DNA of 64,000 bases from DUPQ01 sp964563155 (GTDB taxonomy: Bacteria > Bacillota > Clostridia > DUPQ01). Below are positions 25,353 to 33,962 of this stretch, piece by piece. Under the pieces are notes generated by a model. That model ran no database searches and was not told where the DNA came from. It saw only the letters and a list, made by a program, of their open reading frames with translations. The stretch spans positions 85,725 to 149,724 of the forward strand of contig CAZLVL010000003.1 in assembly GCA_964563155.1 (NCBI GenBank), given 5' to 3'. Every line of letters starts with the position of its first letter. The stretch's first letter is position 1. The translations under genes were made by a program, and so were the position numbers.

Positions 25353-26678
25353 CTATTTTAGGATTTTCCAATAACCCGTTTTATTTGAACCAACACGTTC
25401 TATTTTATTCAATTTGATTAGTTCATTAATAATAGTAGTAACTGTTCTTTCTTTCCTTTTTATTATTGAACATGCTATTTCTTTGTTTTCAAGTATGCCA
25501 TTATTAGAATTCATATAATTTAGTAGTTCAATTGCTTGTAATGACATAGTAACGTCGTTAGTTTTAGAATCCCTATGTCTCTTAAACATAAAAGAAAAAC
25601 CAAATGGATATTTTTGGTAATCCCACTCCACATTTGCTTCTTTACAGTATTTATCCATTCTTTTTAATCCTCTACCAAGAGTCTCAATATCAAACGCTTT
25701 AAACACTATGCCTTGAATTACCTTGTGCTTTGTTTTTGATGGAATCGTATTCTCTATATAATCATTTGGGGTATAATCTCCAAATATGCCCGGATTATAT
25801 ATCTCTATTTTTGTTGGATCAACTGTTATTTGATGTTCGGTATCACTAATATAATCGCAATGTACTAATGAGTTGATTATAATTTCTCTTAAAGCAACTA
25901 TAGGTATTTCTGGAATATCTTTCCTTTGAATATCTTTGATTTCAGATTTCCAATTCATTTTTTGACTGGCGTAATTAATTACAAGGTCAACTAAATTGAA
26001 TATATTCCCCTCAAATCTTTTTAAATCTATAGGATCTAATCTTTCTTTTGTGGGATATTCAACAGCTTTATATACTAATGGTTTACTACTAGAAAACAAA
26101 TAATACCCAGCATTGGTAAGTTTTCCATCAACCATTAGTTTTAATTGCGTTAATAACTCCTCGGAAGTGTGTTCATATTTATTCATCCTACCCATAGCAA
26201 CAGATTGACGATAAAATTTATCTAAGGCTTCTTCATCAACATGTTCAACCCCATACTTTGTAATCTCATTTTCCCATTTATTATTATATTCATGACTTTC
26301 CTTTATTAATTCTCTTAGAACAAGCGGATCTACTAGTAAGTTTTGTTGTTCTACACGAATATAAAAAGCGCCTTTATAAGCATAAGGTTTATTTGTTCCT
26401 TTAAAAGAAACTAATATTACTTCTTTATCATCAAATGTTTCTTTTGTTACAATTGGATAAATAGAGGGTTTTATAGAATCTTTAATTCTATCAGTCAAAA
26501 CTGAAAGAGTATCTTTTCCAATTTGTTGACCAATGACATCACCATTATCTTTTACACCAAAATAGACAGTACCATAGCCCGTCTTATTTAACATAGTTAC
26601 AATAGCTTTGCAAGCTTTATCAAACTCAGTAGTAGACTCTTTAAATTCGACTGTTTCATTTTCTCTTCCCAAATTCAA
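25353..26678 (-). CDS. Schlafen AlbA_2-domain ATP-binding protein (putative regulator)
   Basis: 441 residues from TTG 26678 (MNLGRENETVEFKESTTE), the usual family opening; no strong ribosome site. AlbA_2 domain at about 8-125 (TVEFKES, GYGTVYFGVKDNGDVIG), the ATPase_c_4 region at about 260-380 (ALREIIINSLVHCDY, KIEIYNPGIFG), and a C-terminal winged helix (ENKEIACSIIKRKERTVTTIINELIKLNKIERVGSNKTGYWKI). Members bind nucleic acid or ATP and act as regulators or in phage defence. Its upstream region carries iterated GCAATTAT boxes. A relative left only a C-terminal scrap at 18.7-18.84 kb. Confidence 0.85.
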   Translation of the reverse strand: MNLGRENETVEFKESTTEFDKACKAIVTMLNKTGYGTVYFGVKDNGDVIGQQIGKDTLSVLTDRIKDSIKPSIYPIVTKETFDDKEVILVSFKGTNKPYAYKGAFYIRVEQQNLLVDPLVLRELIKESHEYNNKWENEITKYGVEHVDEEALDKFYRQSVAMGRMNKYEHTSEELLTQLKLMVDGKLTNAGYYLFSSSKPLVYKAVEYPTKERLDPIDLKRFEGNIFNLVDLVINYASQKMNWKSEIKDIQRKDIPEIPIVALREIIINSLVHCDYISDTEHQITVDPTKIEIYNPGIFGDYTPNDYIENTIPSKTKHKVIQGIVFKAFDIETLGRGLKRMDKYCKEANVEWDYQKYPFGFSFMFKRHRDSKTNDVTMSLQAIELLNYMNSNNGILENKEIACSIIKRKERTVTTIINELIKLNKIERVGSNKTGYWKILK

Positions 26679-26690
26679 ATATATTACATC

Positions 26691-26797
26691 ATAATTGCGC
26701 GATATTTGCAGGATAATTGCGTGATAAAGTTTTTCATTTAAATCCTATAAAGTAAACAGTAGCATAACCGATTGCATAATAATTGCTTAATAATTGC
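26691..26797. repeat. Four ATAATTGC boxes upstream of the AlbA_2 gene
   Basis: ATAATTGC occurs at 26691, 26713, 26779 and 26790, spaced 22 and 11 bases within pairs, so each pair is on one helical face. They cover the promoter region of the gene starting at 26678. They are possible operator sites for self-regulation. The stretch 26798-27006 shows no gene. Confidence 0.7.
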
Positions 26798-27006
26798 ACT
26801 ATAAATACAAGTGTTCATAGTTACTTAAAAATAGTGTTATTCATATATCAAAATAATTAAAAGCTTGGTAAACGCAAAATAACAGCATCTTAATCGAAGG
26901 CACAAAAACACCAAAAATTAATACAGGAAATTATAGAAATCAATAACTAGAGATATCAATCAATTATAATATTTATAGTTTTTTTTCATATTAAAGTGAT
27001 TTTTTA

Positions 27007-27044
27007 GGTAATCGTTAAATTGTAGGGTAATCGTTAAATTGTAG
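27007..27044. repeat. Perfect 19-bp tandem duplication at the outer edge of copy D
   Basis: GGTAATCGTTAAATTGTAG occurs twice without a gap (27007-27025, 27026-27044). Copy B has only one, slightly changed unit (22227-22245). It marks where the similarity of the two long repeats begins. Confidence 0.85.
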
Positions 27045-27242
27045 TTATGTTTTGGCAAAAAGCCTCTAAATAATCATTATAAACTTACGCATCTATTATT
27101 ACTATTAATAGGTGGCAGATGGAATATAGGGGTTTTCGCCCTTTATTCCAAATAAAAAAGGCCTGATACGATTGTATCAAACCTATTCTTTCAATATGGA
27201 GCTGTTACCGGGATTCGAACCCGGGACCTCGTCCTTACCAAG
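27026..27242 (-). repeat. Long direct repeat, copy D (reaches into complete tRNA-Thr)
   Basis: Matches 22227-22441 over about 215 bases with scattered substitutions, including the shared stretch TTTTGGCAAAAAGCCT, the block GATGGAATATAGG, the terminator and the 3' half of tRNA-Thr. The repeat is in the same orientation, so recombination between the copies would excise the 4.8 kb between them. Confidence 0.8.
27154..27183 (-). terminator. Terminator of tRNA-Thr
   Basis: On the minus strand GGTTTGATAC (27183-27174), loop AATC, GTATCAGGCC (27169-27160), then six T. A ten-pair stem (two G-U type pairs) starts 14 bases after the tRNA CCA end. It is the parent of the four-copy repeat family. Confidence 0.85.
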
Positions 27243-27272
27243 GACGTGCTCTGCCGCCTGAGCCATAACAGC
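27197..27272 (-). tRNA. tRNA-Thr (GGT anticodon)
   Basis: 76 bases including an encoded CCA. Acceptor stem GCTGTTA/TAACAGC, D-arm GGCTCAGGCGGCAGAGC, anticodon stem GTCCT/AGGAC around the loop TTGGTAA with anticodon GGT, variable loop GAGGT, T-arm CCGGG-TTCGAAT-CCCGG. It starts 35 bases after sigH and is the target of the repeats found at 22.4 kb. Confidence 0.95.
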
Positions 27273-27281
27273 GTCTTTGCT

Positions 27282-27311
27282 ATTATACCATAGGGATATT
27301 ATTGATTTCAA
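27282..27311 (-). promoter_or_regulatory. Promoter of tRNA-Thr, overlapping the end of sigH
   Basis: On the minus strand TTGAAA (27311-27306), 18-base spacer, TATAAT (27287-27282) preceded by an extended -10 TGG. The -35 box overlaps the sigH stop. The start site would be just before the tRNA 5' end. Confidence 0.65.
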
Positions 27312-27901
27312 TGCTCATCTTCCAAAACTTTCCTTACCTTCCTTTTAATCCTTTGTATGGTATTATCAATGGATTTTAGGTCTTTTTTAAGGTTATCTGC
27401 CATATATTGATTGCTATAGCCTTCTATAAGCATTTTAAAAACCGACCTTTCTAAAGGGCTTAAAATACCACTTATGGAGTTTTTTCTGGTATCTAGACTT
27501 TCTCTTTGGGTAATAATTATTTCTGGATTATATTGGTCATCAGATATCTTTTCTGATATTTCCATATCCTCTTCTTCATATTCTCTTTTGTAAATGGAAA
27601 TATATTCATTTAAGAGTTTATGCTTGTATCTATTAGCCCCTTTAATAGCTGATATCATTTGTCTACTTATGCAAATGTTTGCATAAGTATCAAAGGAAGC
27701 TTCTTTGTTTTGGTCAAAACTCATTACAGCTTTAAAAAGGCCAATCATTCCTTCTTGCAATAAGTCATCTCTGTCTGCACCAATTAAAAAAAGGCCATTG
27801 GCATTTTTCCTCACCAAGCCAGTATACCTTTGCATGAGCAAATCCATTGCTTCTTCATTTCCTTTTTTGGCTTGGTCTAAAAGATTATGCAGTTCATTCA
27901 T
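27308..27901 (-). CDS. sigH: RNA polymerase sigma-70-family factor, SigH-like
   Basis: 197 residues. Region 2 at about 20-90 (MQRYTGLVRKNA, DDLLQEGMIGLFKAVMSFD, FDTYANICISRQM), region 4 at about 140-190 (LSPLERSVFKMLIEGYSNQYMAD, then KSIDNTIQRIKRKVRK). The spacing, and the context after mrnC-rlmB-yacP, match SigH of Bacillota. There it controls transition-state and early sporulation or competence genes; whether this organism sporulates cannot be read here. It overlaps yacP by 8 bases. Confidence 0.9.
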   Translation of the reverse strand: MNELHNLLDQAKKGNEEAMDLLMQRYTGLVRKNANGLFLIGADRDDLLQEGMIGLFKAVMSFDQNKEASFDTYANICISRQMISAIKGANRYKHKLLNEYISIYKREYEEEDMEISEKISDDQYNPEIIITQRESLDTRKNSISGILSPLERSVFKMLIEGYSNQYMADNLKKDLKSIDNTIQRIKRKVRKVLEDEH

Positions 27902-28388
27902 TTTGATTTTTAATCCTCAAAAGTTTTCTTTTTTCTTCCTTGGTCAAATGATCCATTATGAAGTTGGTATCTTTTGTAATTCCCTCTAGACTTTGTCTTG
28001 CCTTAAAGATACTAGCCTTTAGCTCCCTAGCTGTCATTCTTAAGGCTCCTTTTTGAAAGACAGTTTTTTGCTCTAAATAGTCGTTGGTTACTACAGTAAT
28101 TTTATTGGAAAACCCATAGTTAGCCACATATCTTTCTATCAAGGTATCAGCGGTCTGATTCTCCTTTGTAAAAAGACAAACTATACCATCATGACTAATA
28201 ATGGAGCCTTTTCCTTCTGGCACAAGATGAGCGTCAAATATAACTACGATATTATAGCCGGTATAGCCTTGGTAGTCAGATAAAACATCACACAAGATTT
28301 TCCTATTATCTTCTAGTGGATTGGTATGGTCGAAAATATCCTTCCATGCATTTATTATATTGTATCCATCTACAATTAAATAATCCAT
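27894..28388 (-). CDS. yacP: YacP/Rae1-type NYN-domain ribonuclease
   Basis: 164 residues with YLIVDGYNIINAW at the N-terminus, VVIFDAH near 48 and FTKENQTADTLIERYV, VVTNDYLEQ, the acidic NYN/PIN active-site residues. The B. subtilis homologue Rae1 cuts mRNA in the ribosomal A site. It overlaps rlmB by one base (TAATG) and sigH by eight, so the four genes are one translation-coupled unit. Confidence 0.9.
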   Translation of the reverse strand: MDYLIVDGYNIINAWKDIFDHTNPLEDNRKILCDVLSDYQGYTGYNIVVIFDAHLVPEGKGSIISHDGIVCLFTKENQTADTLIERYVANYGFSNKITVVTNDYLEQKTVFQKGALRMTARELKASIFKARQSLEGITKDTNFIMDHLTKEEKRKLLRIKNQNE

Positions 28389-29131
28389 TACCCTTTTAAG
28401 TCTCTTTGCTTTAGTGCCTCAAACATTACAATAGCTGCAGCACAAGAAGCATTCAAACTGGTCATATCTCCTTTTAGAGGTATCTTAACTGAAAAGTCAC
28501 ATTTTTGTGCTGTAAGTCTACTCATTCCTCTTCCTTCAGACCCTATTACCAAGGCTAAAGGTCCTAAGAGGTTTGCATCATAATATATGGTGTCTGTATC
28601 CATATCTGTTCCACAAATCCAAACTCCTTCATTTTTCAGGTAATCAATGGTGTCATTTAGGTTGGTAACTCTTGCTACCTTTATGTGCAAAAGAGCCCCT
28701 GCACTAGCCTTTACTGCTGTAGGGGTTACTGGAGCTGCCTTATGAAGGGGAATTACTATACCCTGACATCCCGCTGCCTCAGCACTTCTAGCAATAGCTC
28801 CTAGGTTATGAACATCTTCAATATGATCTAGTATGATAATAAAGGGGTCTTGGTTTTTATCTTTGGCATCTTGCAAGATGTCTTCAACAGATACAAACTC
28901 AATGGGAGAAATATAGGCTATGACCCCTTGGTGAGAAGACATAATGGAATCTAACTTTGCATTTGATGTCCTTTTTATGGGGATACCTTTTTGTTTGGCA
29001 TTTGCAATTATTTTTACAATTGAGCCTTCCTTGTCCCCTTCACCTATGAGGATTCTACTAATTAGTAAATCCTTACGAAGGGCCTCCATTACTGGATTTC
29101 TTCCTGCTATTACAGTTAAATCTTTTTCCAT
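28388..29131 (-). CDS. rlmB: 23S rRNA (guanosine-2'-O)-methyltransferase RlmB
   Basis: 247 residues. Substrate-binding N-terminal domain (GRNPVMEAL), then the SPOUT knot with ILDHIEDVHNLGAIARSAEAAG, LVIGSEGRGMSRL and the C-terminal LNASCAAAIVMFEALKQR, the three SpoU motifs. It methylates G2251 (E. coli numbering) with S-adenosylmethionine. Start abuts the mrnC stop. Confidence 0.93.
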   Translation of the reverse strand: MEKDLTVIAGRNPVMEALRKDLLISRILIGEGDKEGSIVKIIANAKQKGIPIKRTSNAKLDSIMSSHQGVIAYISPIEFVSVEDILQDAKDKNQDPFIIILDHIEDVHNLGAIARSAEAAGCQGIVIPLHKAAPVTPTAVKASAGALLHIKVARVTNLNDTIDYLKNEGVWICGTDMDTDTIYYDANLLGPLALVIGSEGRGMSRLTAQKCDFSVKIPLKGDMTSLNASCAAAIVMFEALKQRDLKG

Positions 29132-29523
29132 TATAGGTCCAACATGATATCCAAAAGATAATCAAGCCTTTCATGTTCTTTGTTTACATAGAGATAGCCT
29201 ATTAGCACCTCTAAAGCAGTGGCATATGAATAATCTGCTCCATTGGCATTTTTAGGCTTAGTCTTTATTTTTGCATTTCTTCCCCTTTGAACATAGTTAA
29301 GTTCTTTTTCTGTTAAAAGGTCCATTATCTTCATAAGACTTTCCTTTTGACTACTGGCATTTACCAAAGAAACGGTCATCTTATGAAGTTCTATTGGCTT
29401 AAAGCAGCCCTTTGTTATGAGGTGTTCTCTGACATAAAGGTCATACACTGCATCACCTACATAGGCCAAACTTAAAACCGGTAGATCTAAAATATCTTTT
29501 ACTTCTAGGTCTTTAAAAAACAT
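29131..29523 (-). CDS. mrnC: Mini-ribonuclease III (23S rRNA maturation)
   Basis: 130 residues, an RNase III catalytic domain without an RNA-binding domain: LPVLSLAYVGDAVYDLYVREHLI (catalytic Asp) and ADYSYATALEVLIGYLYVNKEHERL (catalytic Glu). Length and motifs fit MrnC, which trims 23S rRNA precursors in Gram-positives. It overlaps lplA and rlmB ends by one base each. The usual upstream neighbour cysS is absent; lplA is there instead. Confidence 0.93.
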   Translation of the reverse strand: MFFKDLEVKDILDLPVLSLAYVGDAVYDLYVREHLITKGCFKPIELHKMTVSLVNASSQKESLMKIMDLLTEKELNYVQRGRNAKIKTKPKNANGADYSYATALEVLIGYLYVNKEHERLDYLLDIMLDL

Positions 29524-30524
29524 TAAATTTCCTTACTTTCTATAAATTCCATAATATCCTTTTTCATAGAAGATGAAGGCAGCTTTTCATCAAGGGCCTT
29601 AAGAATTGCTTCTTTTTTAAAGGGTACTTGATCAAAACTTTCTTCTAGGTCTTTTACAAATTGAAGATCCAAGGCATCGGAATATATTTTACTAGTTATA
29701 ATTATACCATTTTTAAAGGTAAGGTGAATTTCTACTCCACCCCAAGGAAATCTATTAATCCACTCTAAATCAAAGGTGGGAGCTTGACCATATCTAAAAT
29801 CCCAAGAAGAATAAAGCTCATATAGTTTATCTATTTCTTGCTTATCTAGGTTATGACTAGCATAGAGGTCTTCTTTATCTTCATCTATTATATTGGCAGG
29901 TCCTAGCCTATCTACAAAGGCTTCAACCAAAGCTTTTTTAAAATCCTCTACGCTTAAGTCTTGTTTGTATTCTTTTAAGTTTACAACCCTACTTTGAACA
30001 CTTTTTACCCCTTTAGCCTGCATTTTCTCCTTGCTGACCTGAAGGTATCTTCCCAATTTTTTCTTATCAACATCAATCAATACTGTGCCATGATGAAGGG
30101 CTCTTTCCTTCTTAAAAGCAAAGGCATTTCCTGAAAACTTCCCTTCATTTGTTACAATGTCATTTCTTCCGTTTACAAAGGCCTCAATGTTAAACTTGGC
30201 TGCTGCTTCAATTATTATTTCTGCTTGTTCTTTAAAGTCTTGATTAGCCCTTGGCATAATAAAAGAAAAATTTAGGTTCCCCAAATCATGAAAGACTGCT
30301 CCACCACCGGTGGATCGTCTTGCAAGTTTGCCCCCTTCTTCTTCCAAAAGATTTGTTCTACACTCTCTCCAAGGATTTTGATTTTTTCCTATTACCACTG
30401 TGTTTTGATTTTGCCATAAAAAAAGTATGTGCTCATAAGACATAAGATTGTTTAATAAATACTCTTCAAAGGCTAAATTAAACCAAGGATTTTTACTTTT
30501 ATTTATAACTATAAGGTTTTTCAT
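29523..30524 (-). CDS. lplA: Lipoate-protein ligase A
   Basis: 333 residues, full length with the C-terminal accessory domain. Motifs: NPWFNLAFEEYLL, the lipoate/ATP-site RRSTGGGAVFHDLGNLNFSF near 70-90, GRNDIVTNEGKFSGNAFA, HHGTVLIDVD. It activates free lipoate and attaches it to lipoyl domains. The E2 at 8.2-9.5 kb is the only substrate visible in the window. Confidence 0.93.
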   Translation of the reverse strand: MKNLIVINKSKNPWFNLAFEEYLLNNLMSYEHILFLWQNQNTVVIGKNQNPWRECRTNLLEEEGGKLARRSTGGGAVFHDLGNLNFSFIMPRANQDFKEQAEIIIEAAAKFNIEAFVNGRNDIVTNEGKFSGNAFAFKKERALHHGTVLIDVDKKKLGRYLQVSKEKMQAKGVKSVQSRVVNLKEYKQDLSVEDFKKALVEAFVDRLGPANIIDEDKEDLYASHNLDKQEIDKLYELYSSWDFRYGQAPTFDLEWINRFPWGGVEIHLTFKNGIIITSKIYSDALDLQFVKDLEESFDQVPFKKEAILKALDEKLPSSSMKKDIMEFIESKEI

Positions 30525-30586
30525 TTTATTTCTCGTTATCTAAATCATTTTTTTGATTATCTTGTTTAAATCAATTTATTCATCTT

Positions 30587-31189
30587 CTATTTTTTCTTAA
30601 AAGATAACTTATTTTCATTCTTGTTTATCAATCTTTTTATATTACCTCTGTGCATATATATGGTTAAAACCATTAAAAAGACAAGTGATAGTACAAAAAA
30701 GAGGTCATGTTTAAATATTATTGCTAGTATTGGAGCCATGGTTACTCCAATAATGGATCCTAAGGATACATATCTAGTTAAGGCTACTATTGTTACAAAT
30801 ATGGCCAAACAAATTAGTGCAATTTTCCAATCTGTCATTAAAAGTACTGAAAAAGATATGAGTATACCTTTTCCGCCTTTAAAGTTAAAAAAGACTGGAA
30901 AGATATGACCAAGAACCGTTAATACTCCACCAACTAAAGCACCGTGAACACTTCCTTTTATTAAAAGATAGCCTAGGCCAGCAGATAAAACTCCTTTTAA
31001 CATGTCAAAGACAAAAACCATTATAGCTGCATTTTTCCCTAAGACTCTTAAGACATTGGTTAGCCCTGCATTTTTACTGCCTTCTTGCTTTATATCTTTT
31101 TTATAGAGTTTTCCAACTAATATGGCTGAATTTAAAGACCCAATGATGTAGCCAAAAAGACCAATGATTATGTAAAATAGGGGGGTCAT
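30587..31189 (-). CDS. plsY: Glycerol-3-phosphate acyltransferase PlsY
   Basis: 200 residues, multi-pass. Family motifs GSLNSAILVGKLYKKDIKQEGSKNAGLTNVLRV, the loop HIFPVFFNFKGGKGI, and LTRYVSLGSIIG. It acylates glycerol-3-phosphate from acyl phosphate to start phospholipid synthesis. Overlaps the der stop by 4 bases. The gpsA gene commonly next to it in Clostridia is not here, and plsX is not beside rpmF either. Confidence 0.93.
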   Translation of the reverse strand: MTPLFYIIIGLFGYIIGSLNSAILVGKLYKKDIKQEGSKNAGLTNVLRVLGKNAAIMVFVFDMLKGVLSAGLGYLLIKGSVHGALVGGVLTVLGHIFPVFFNFKGGKGILISFSVLLMTDWKIALICLAIFVTIVALTRYVSLGSIIGVTMAPILAIIFKHDLFFVLSLVFLMVLTIYMHRGNIKRLINKNENKLSFKKK

Positions 31190-32511
31190 CTATTTTTCTC
31201 TCTTTCTCTAAGTATGAAATGGATAGGAGTTCCTTCAAAGTCAAAGGCCTCTCTTAAGGAGTTTAAAATGTATCTTTCGTAGGAAAAATGCATTAAAGTT
31301 CTGTCGTTAATAAAGAGAACAAAGGTGGGTGGTTGAGTTGAGGTTTGAGTCATATAATATATTCTCAGCATTCTACCCTTGTCTGAAGGTGGTTGAACAG
31401 ATAATACAGCCTCATTTAAGATATCATTCAAGACTCCTGTTGGGATTCTTCTCATAGAGTTTTCATACACTCTATTTATTAGGGGGAAAAGATTTTGCAA
31501 TCTTTTTCCTGTTAAAGAAGAAATACTTATAACCGGTGCATATAGCATAAAAGGTAATTCTAGTCGAACTGAATCCACATGTTGATTATAGGTCTTGGTA
31601 TCCTTTTCCACTAAATCCCATTTATTAAGGGCAACTATAATTGCTTTTCCCTGGTCATGGGCATAGCCTGCAATTTTTGAATCCTGCTCAGAAATTCCCT
31701 CTTTAGCATCCACCATTAAAATACAGACGTCTGATCTGTCTATAGCTGAAAAAGATCTAATAACACTGTACTTTTCTATATCTGAAAAGATTTTTGAGCT
31801 TCTCCTAATACCTGCTGTATCTATAAAGGTGTATCCTCTTTCTTCAAACTGCACAAAGGCGTCTAGAGCATCTCTAGTGGTACCAGCTACAGAACTAACT
31901 ATGGCCCTATCTTCTCCTGTTAGTTTGTTTAAAAGCAAGGATTTACCAGAGTTGGGTTTTCCGATAATTGCTACATTAATATTATTTAATATTTTTTCTT
32001 CTTCTTTTTCTTCAGGGAAATGCTCATAGACCTTATCTAAAAGCTCCCCTATTCCTAAACCATGAATAGCTGATACAGGAAATATATCAGGCAAGCCTAG
32101 GTTGTAAAATTCATAAAGCTCTAAAGGAGGGTCTCCAGGTTGGTCTACCTTGTTAACAGCCACCACCACTGGTTTTCCTGCCTTATGTAAAAGGGCTGCT
32201 ACATCCATGTCTCCTGCAGTTACCCCAGACTTTATATCGGTCATTAATATAATTACATCTGCCATATCAATGGCAACCTCAGCCTGTTTTTTCATGTGAG
32301 TAAATATGTGGTCACTGGACTTATCTTCAATACCACCTGTATCTACCAGTATGAAGTCTCTATCTCTCCATTCACACTCTTGATATATTCTATCTCTTGT
32401 AACCCCTGGGGTATCTTGGACAATAGAAATTCTCTTTCCAATTAGAAAATTGAAAAAAGCTGATTTGCCCACATTTGGCCTTCCTATTATTGCTACAATT
32501 GATTTGGTCAA
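31186..32511 (-). CDS. der: Ribosome-assembly GTPase Der (EngA)
   Basis: 441 residues from TTG 32511 (KSIVAIIGRPNVGKSAFFN), the usual family opening, with GGAAGG 12 bases upstream; ATG 32553 adds 14 residues. Two GTPase domains: GRPNVGKS/DTPGVTRD/DTGG/NKVD and GKPNSGKS/SVAGTTRD/DTAGIRR/NKWD, then the C-terminal KH-like domain. The second G1 has Ser where Val/Asn is usual (GKPNSGKS), seen in other Der proteins. Needed for 50S assembly. Confidence 0.93.
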   Translation of the reverse strand: MTKSIVAIIGRPNVGKSAFFNFLIGKRISIVQDTPGVTRDRIYQECEWRDRDFILVDTGGIEDKSSDHIFTHMKKQAEVAIDMADVIILMTDIKSGVTAGDMDVAALLHKAGKPVVVAVNKVDQPGDPPLELYEFYNLGLPDIFPVSAIHGLGIGELLDKVYEHFPEEKEEEKILNNINVAIIGKPNSGKSLLLNKLTGEDRAIVSSVAGTTRDALDAFVQFEERGYTFIDTAGIRRSSKIFSDIEKYSVIRSFSAIDRSDVCILMVDAKEGISEQDSKIAGYAHDQGKAIIVALNKWDLVEKDTKTYNQHVDSVRLELPFMLYAPVISISSLTGKRLQNLFPLINRVYENSMRRIPTGVLNDILNEAVLSVQPPSDKGRMLRIYYMTQTSTQPPTFVLFINDRTLMHFSYERYILNSLREAFDFEGTPIHFILREREKNR

Positions 32512-32592
32512 TTTACTAACAATCCTTCCTGTAAACTGGATAAATAATAACATATTGATAGGCCTTAAACAACTTAAACCTAACTTGTCCTT

Positions 32593-33930
32593 TTAGCCTA
32601 TAAGAGCTTTTACCAGCTCTTCACCTTGATTTTGAATCTTTTTAATTGGAGTTTTTAATTGCTTTTGCAGATCTTTTAAGGTCATATCATCCAAGAAGAT
32701 ATCTTGGTCACTTTTGAACATGGTTTGAGAGACTAATAACAATTCTCCTAAATCCTTTTCTTCTAGTCCTTTTACAAGATCCTGGCCTGTCAAAAGACCG
32801 GTTACAGTTATGGTATCTCCAAAAAATTCATTTCTTATTTTATGTACAAAAATCTCCAGATTAGGAGCCTTTTCTTTTATCCTGTCTGTAATCTCTTTAA
32901 TATATTTATAGGCTAGATAGCCTGTAGCTATGCTAACCTTTCCTTTTCTTTTAGCTACTTTTCTTGCTTTTTTGGGGTCTTTAAGAGCTGTGGCTAAGTA
33001 GTTATAGGCGCTTTGCATAAAGTTGGTCATAAGACCAACACCATTTTCTATTTGGAAAAAGTCATCATAAAAGGAAAAATCAGGAAGTTCAACATTTCCT
33101 TTGATATAAAATTCGTCTGAGGCGTATATGAAATTATAGCCAATTTCTTTTTTTATATAATCTTGCTTGTTACTAACTTGCTTAATAATATCTTTACAGT
33201 CTGAAGAAGTAAAAGAATCTAGAGGATGAAGACCTTTTCTATACTTGGTAATTCCAACAGGTACCACCGATACACTTTTTACAGATGGATAAAAGCCATA
33301 AAGGTCATCTATTGTTTTATCTAAGTTTTCCTTGTCATTTACATCCTTACATAAAACTATTTGACAATTCATCTCAATGCCAGCTTTAGCTAGTATTTGC
33401 ATTTTTTCTAAGAGGTCTCCAGCAAATCTATTACTTAGCATTTTACATCTTAAATCCATATCTGTAGTATGAACTGAAATGTTTACAGGAGATAAGTGCA
33501 TATCAGCTATTCTTATAACATCCTCTTTAGACATGTTAGTTAGGGTCACATAATTTCCTGTTAAAAAAGATAGTCTAGCATCATCATCTTTGAAATAGAG
33601 GCTATCTCTCATACCTACTGGCAATTGGTCAATAAAGCAAAAGATACACTTGTTATGGCAGGATTTTTCGTCATCTATAAGTTCTTTTTCAAAAACTAGA
33701 CCAAGGTCTTCATCTGGATCTTTTTTTATTTCTATAATAACAAGTTCTTCATTTTGACACCTTAATATTTCAAGTTCAATTTCAGGTGAAGATATCAGGT
33801 ATTGATAATCAAAAATATCTTTTATATCCCTACCATTTATAGACAGTAAAAAATCGCCGGCTTTTATTCCGGCTTTTTTTGCTAAACTCTTATTCAATAC
33901 TTGCTTAATATAAATTGCCTTATTTTTCAC
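32593..33930 (-). CDS. DUF512 protein: PDZ domain plus radical-SAM-like domain
   Basis: 445 residues. An N-terminal PDZ-like module (NKSLAKKAGIKAGDFLLSING), then an iron-sulfur motif CHNKCIFCFIDQLP (C-x3-C-x2-C near 90), NISVHTTDMDLR, and the DUF512 C-terminal domain (GYLAYKYIKEI, FFGDTITVTGLLTGQDL). Conserved in Clostridia, often directly before der. The biochemical role is not established to my knowledge. It follows rpmF by 32 bases and probably belongs to the yceD operon. Confidence 0.88.
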   Translation of the reverse strand: MKNKAIYIKQVLNKSLAKKAGIKAGDFLLSINGRDIKDIFDYQYLISSPEIELEILRCQNEELVIIEIKKDPDEDLGLVFEKELIDDEKSCHNKCIFCFIDQLPVGMRDSLYFKDDDARLSFLTGNYVTLTNMSKEDVIRIADMHLSPVNISVHTTDMDLRCKMLSNRFAGDLLEKMQILAKAGIEMNCQIVLCKDVNDKENLDKTIDDLYGFYPSVKSVSVVPVGITKYRKGLHPLDSFTSSDCKDIIKQVSNKQDYIKKEIGYNFIYASDEFYIKGNVELPDFSFYDDFFQIENGVGLMTNFMQSAYNYLATALKDPKKARKVAKRKGKVSIATGYLAYKYIKEITDRIKEKAPNLEIFVHKIRNEFFGDTITVTGLLTGQDLVKGLEEKDLGELLLVSQTMFKSDQDIFLDDMTLKDLQKQLKTPIKKIQNQGEELVKALIG

Positions 33931-33962
33931 TTAGTATAAAAGGCTAATTCAAAGCCCTAATT

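Noticed and set aside
26691..27044. Short repeats considered as a CRISPR array or plasmid-type iterons
   Set aside because: Units are 8-19 bases without regular spacers, and no cas or rep genes are near.
27046..27066. GGC-AAAAA-GCC mini-hairpin in the long repeats as terminator
   Set aside because: Three base pairs only, and no consistent T run.
33830..33890. GC-rich hairpin-like GCCGG repeats with T runs near the DUF512 start
   Set aside because: It is coding sequence of the PDZ motif (KKAGIKAGD), a direct rather than inverted repeat, in mid-gene.
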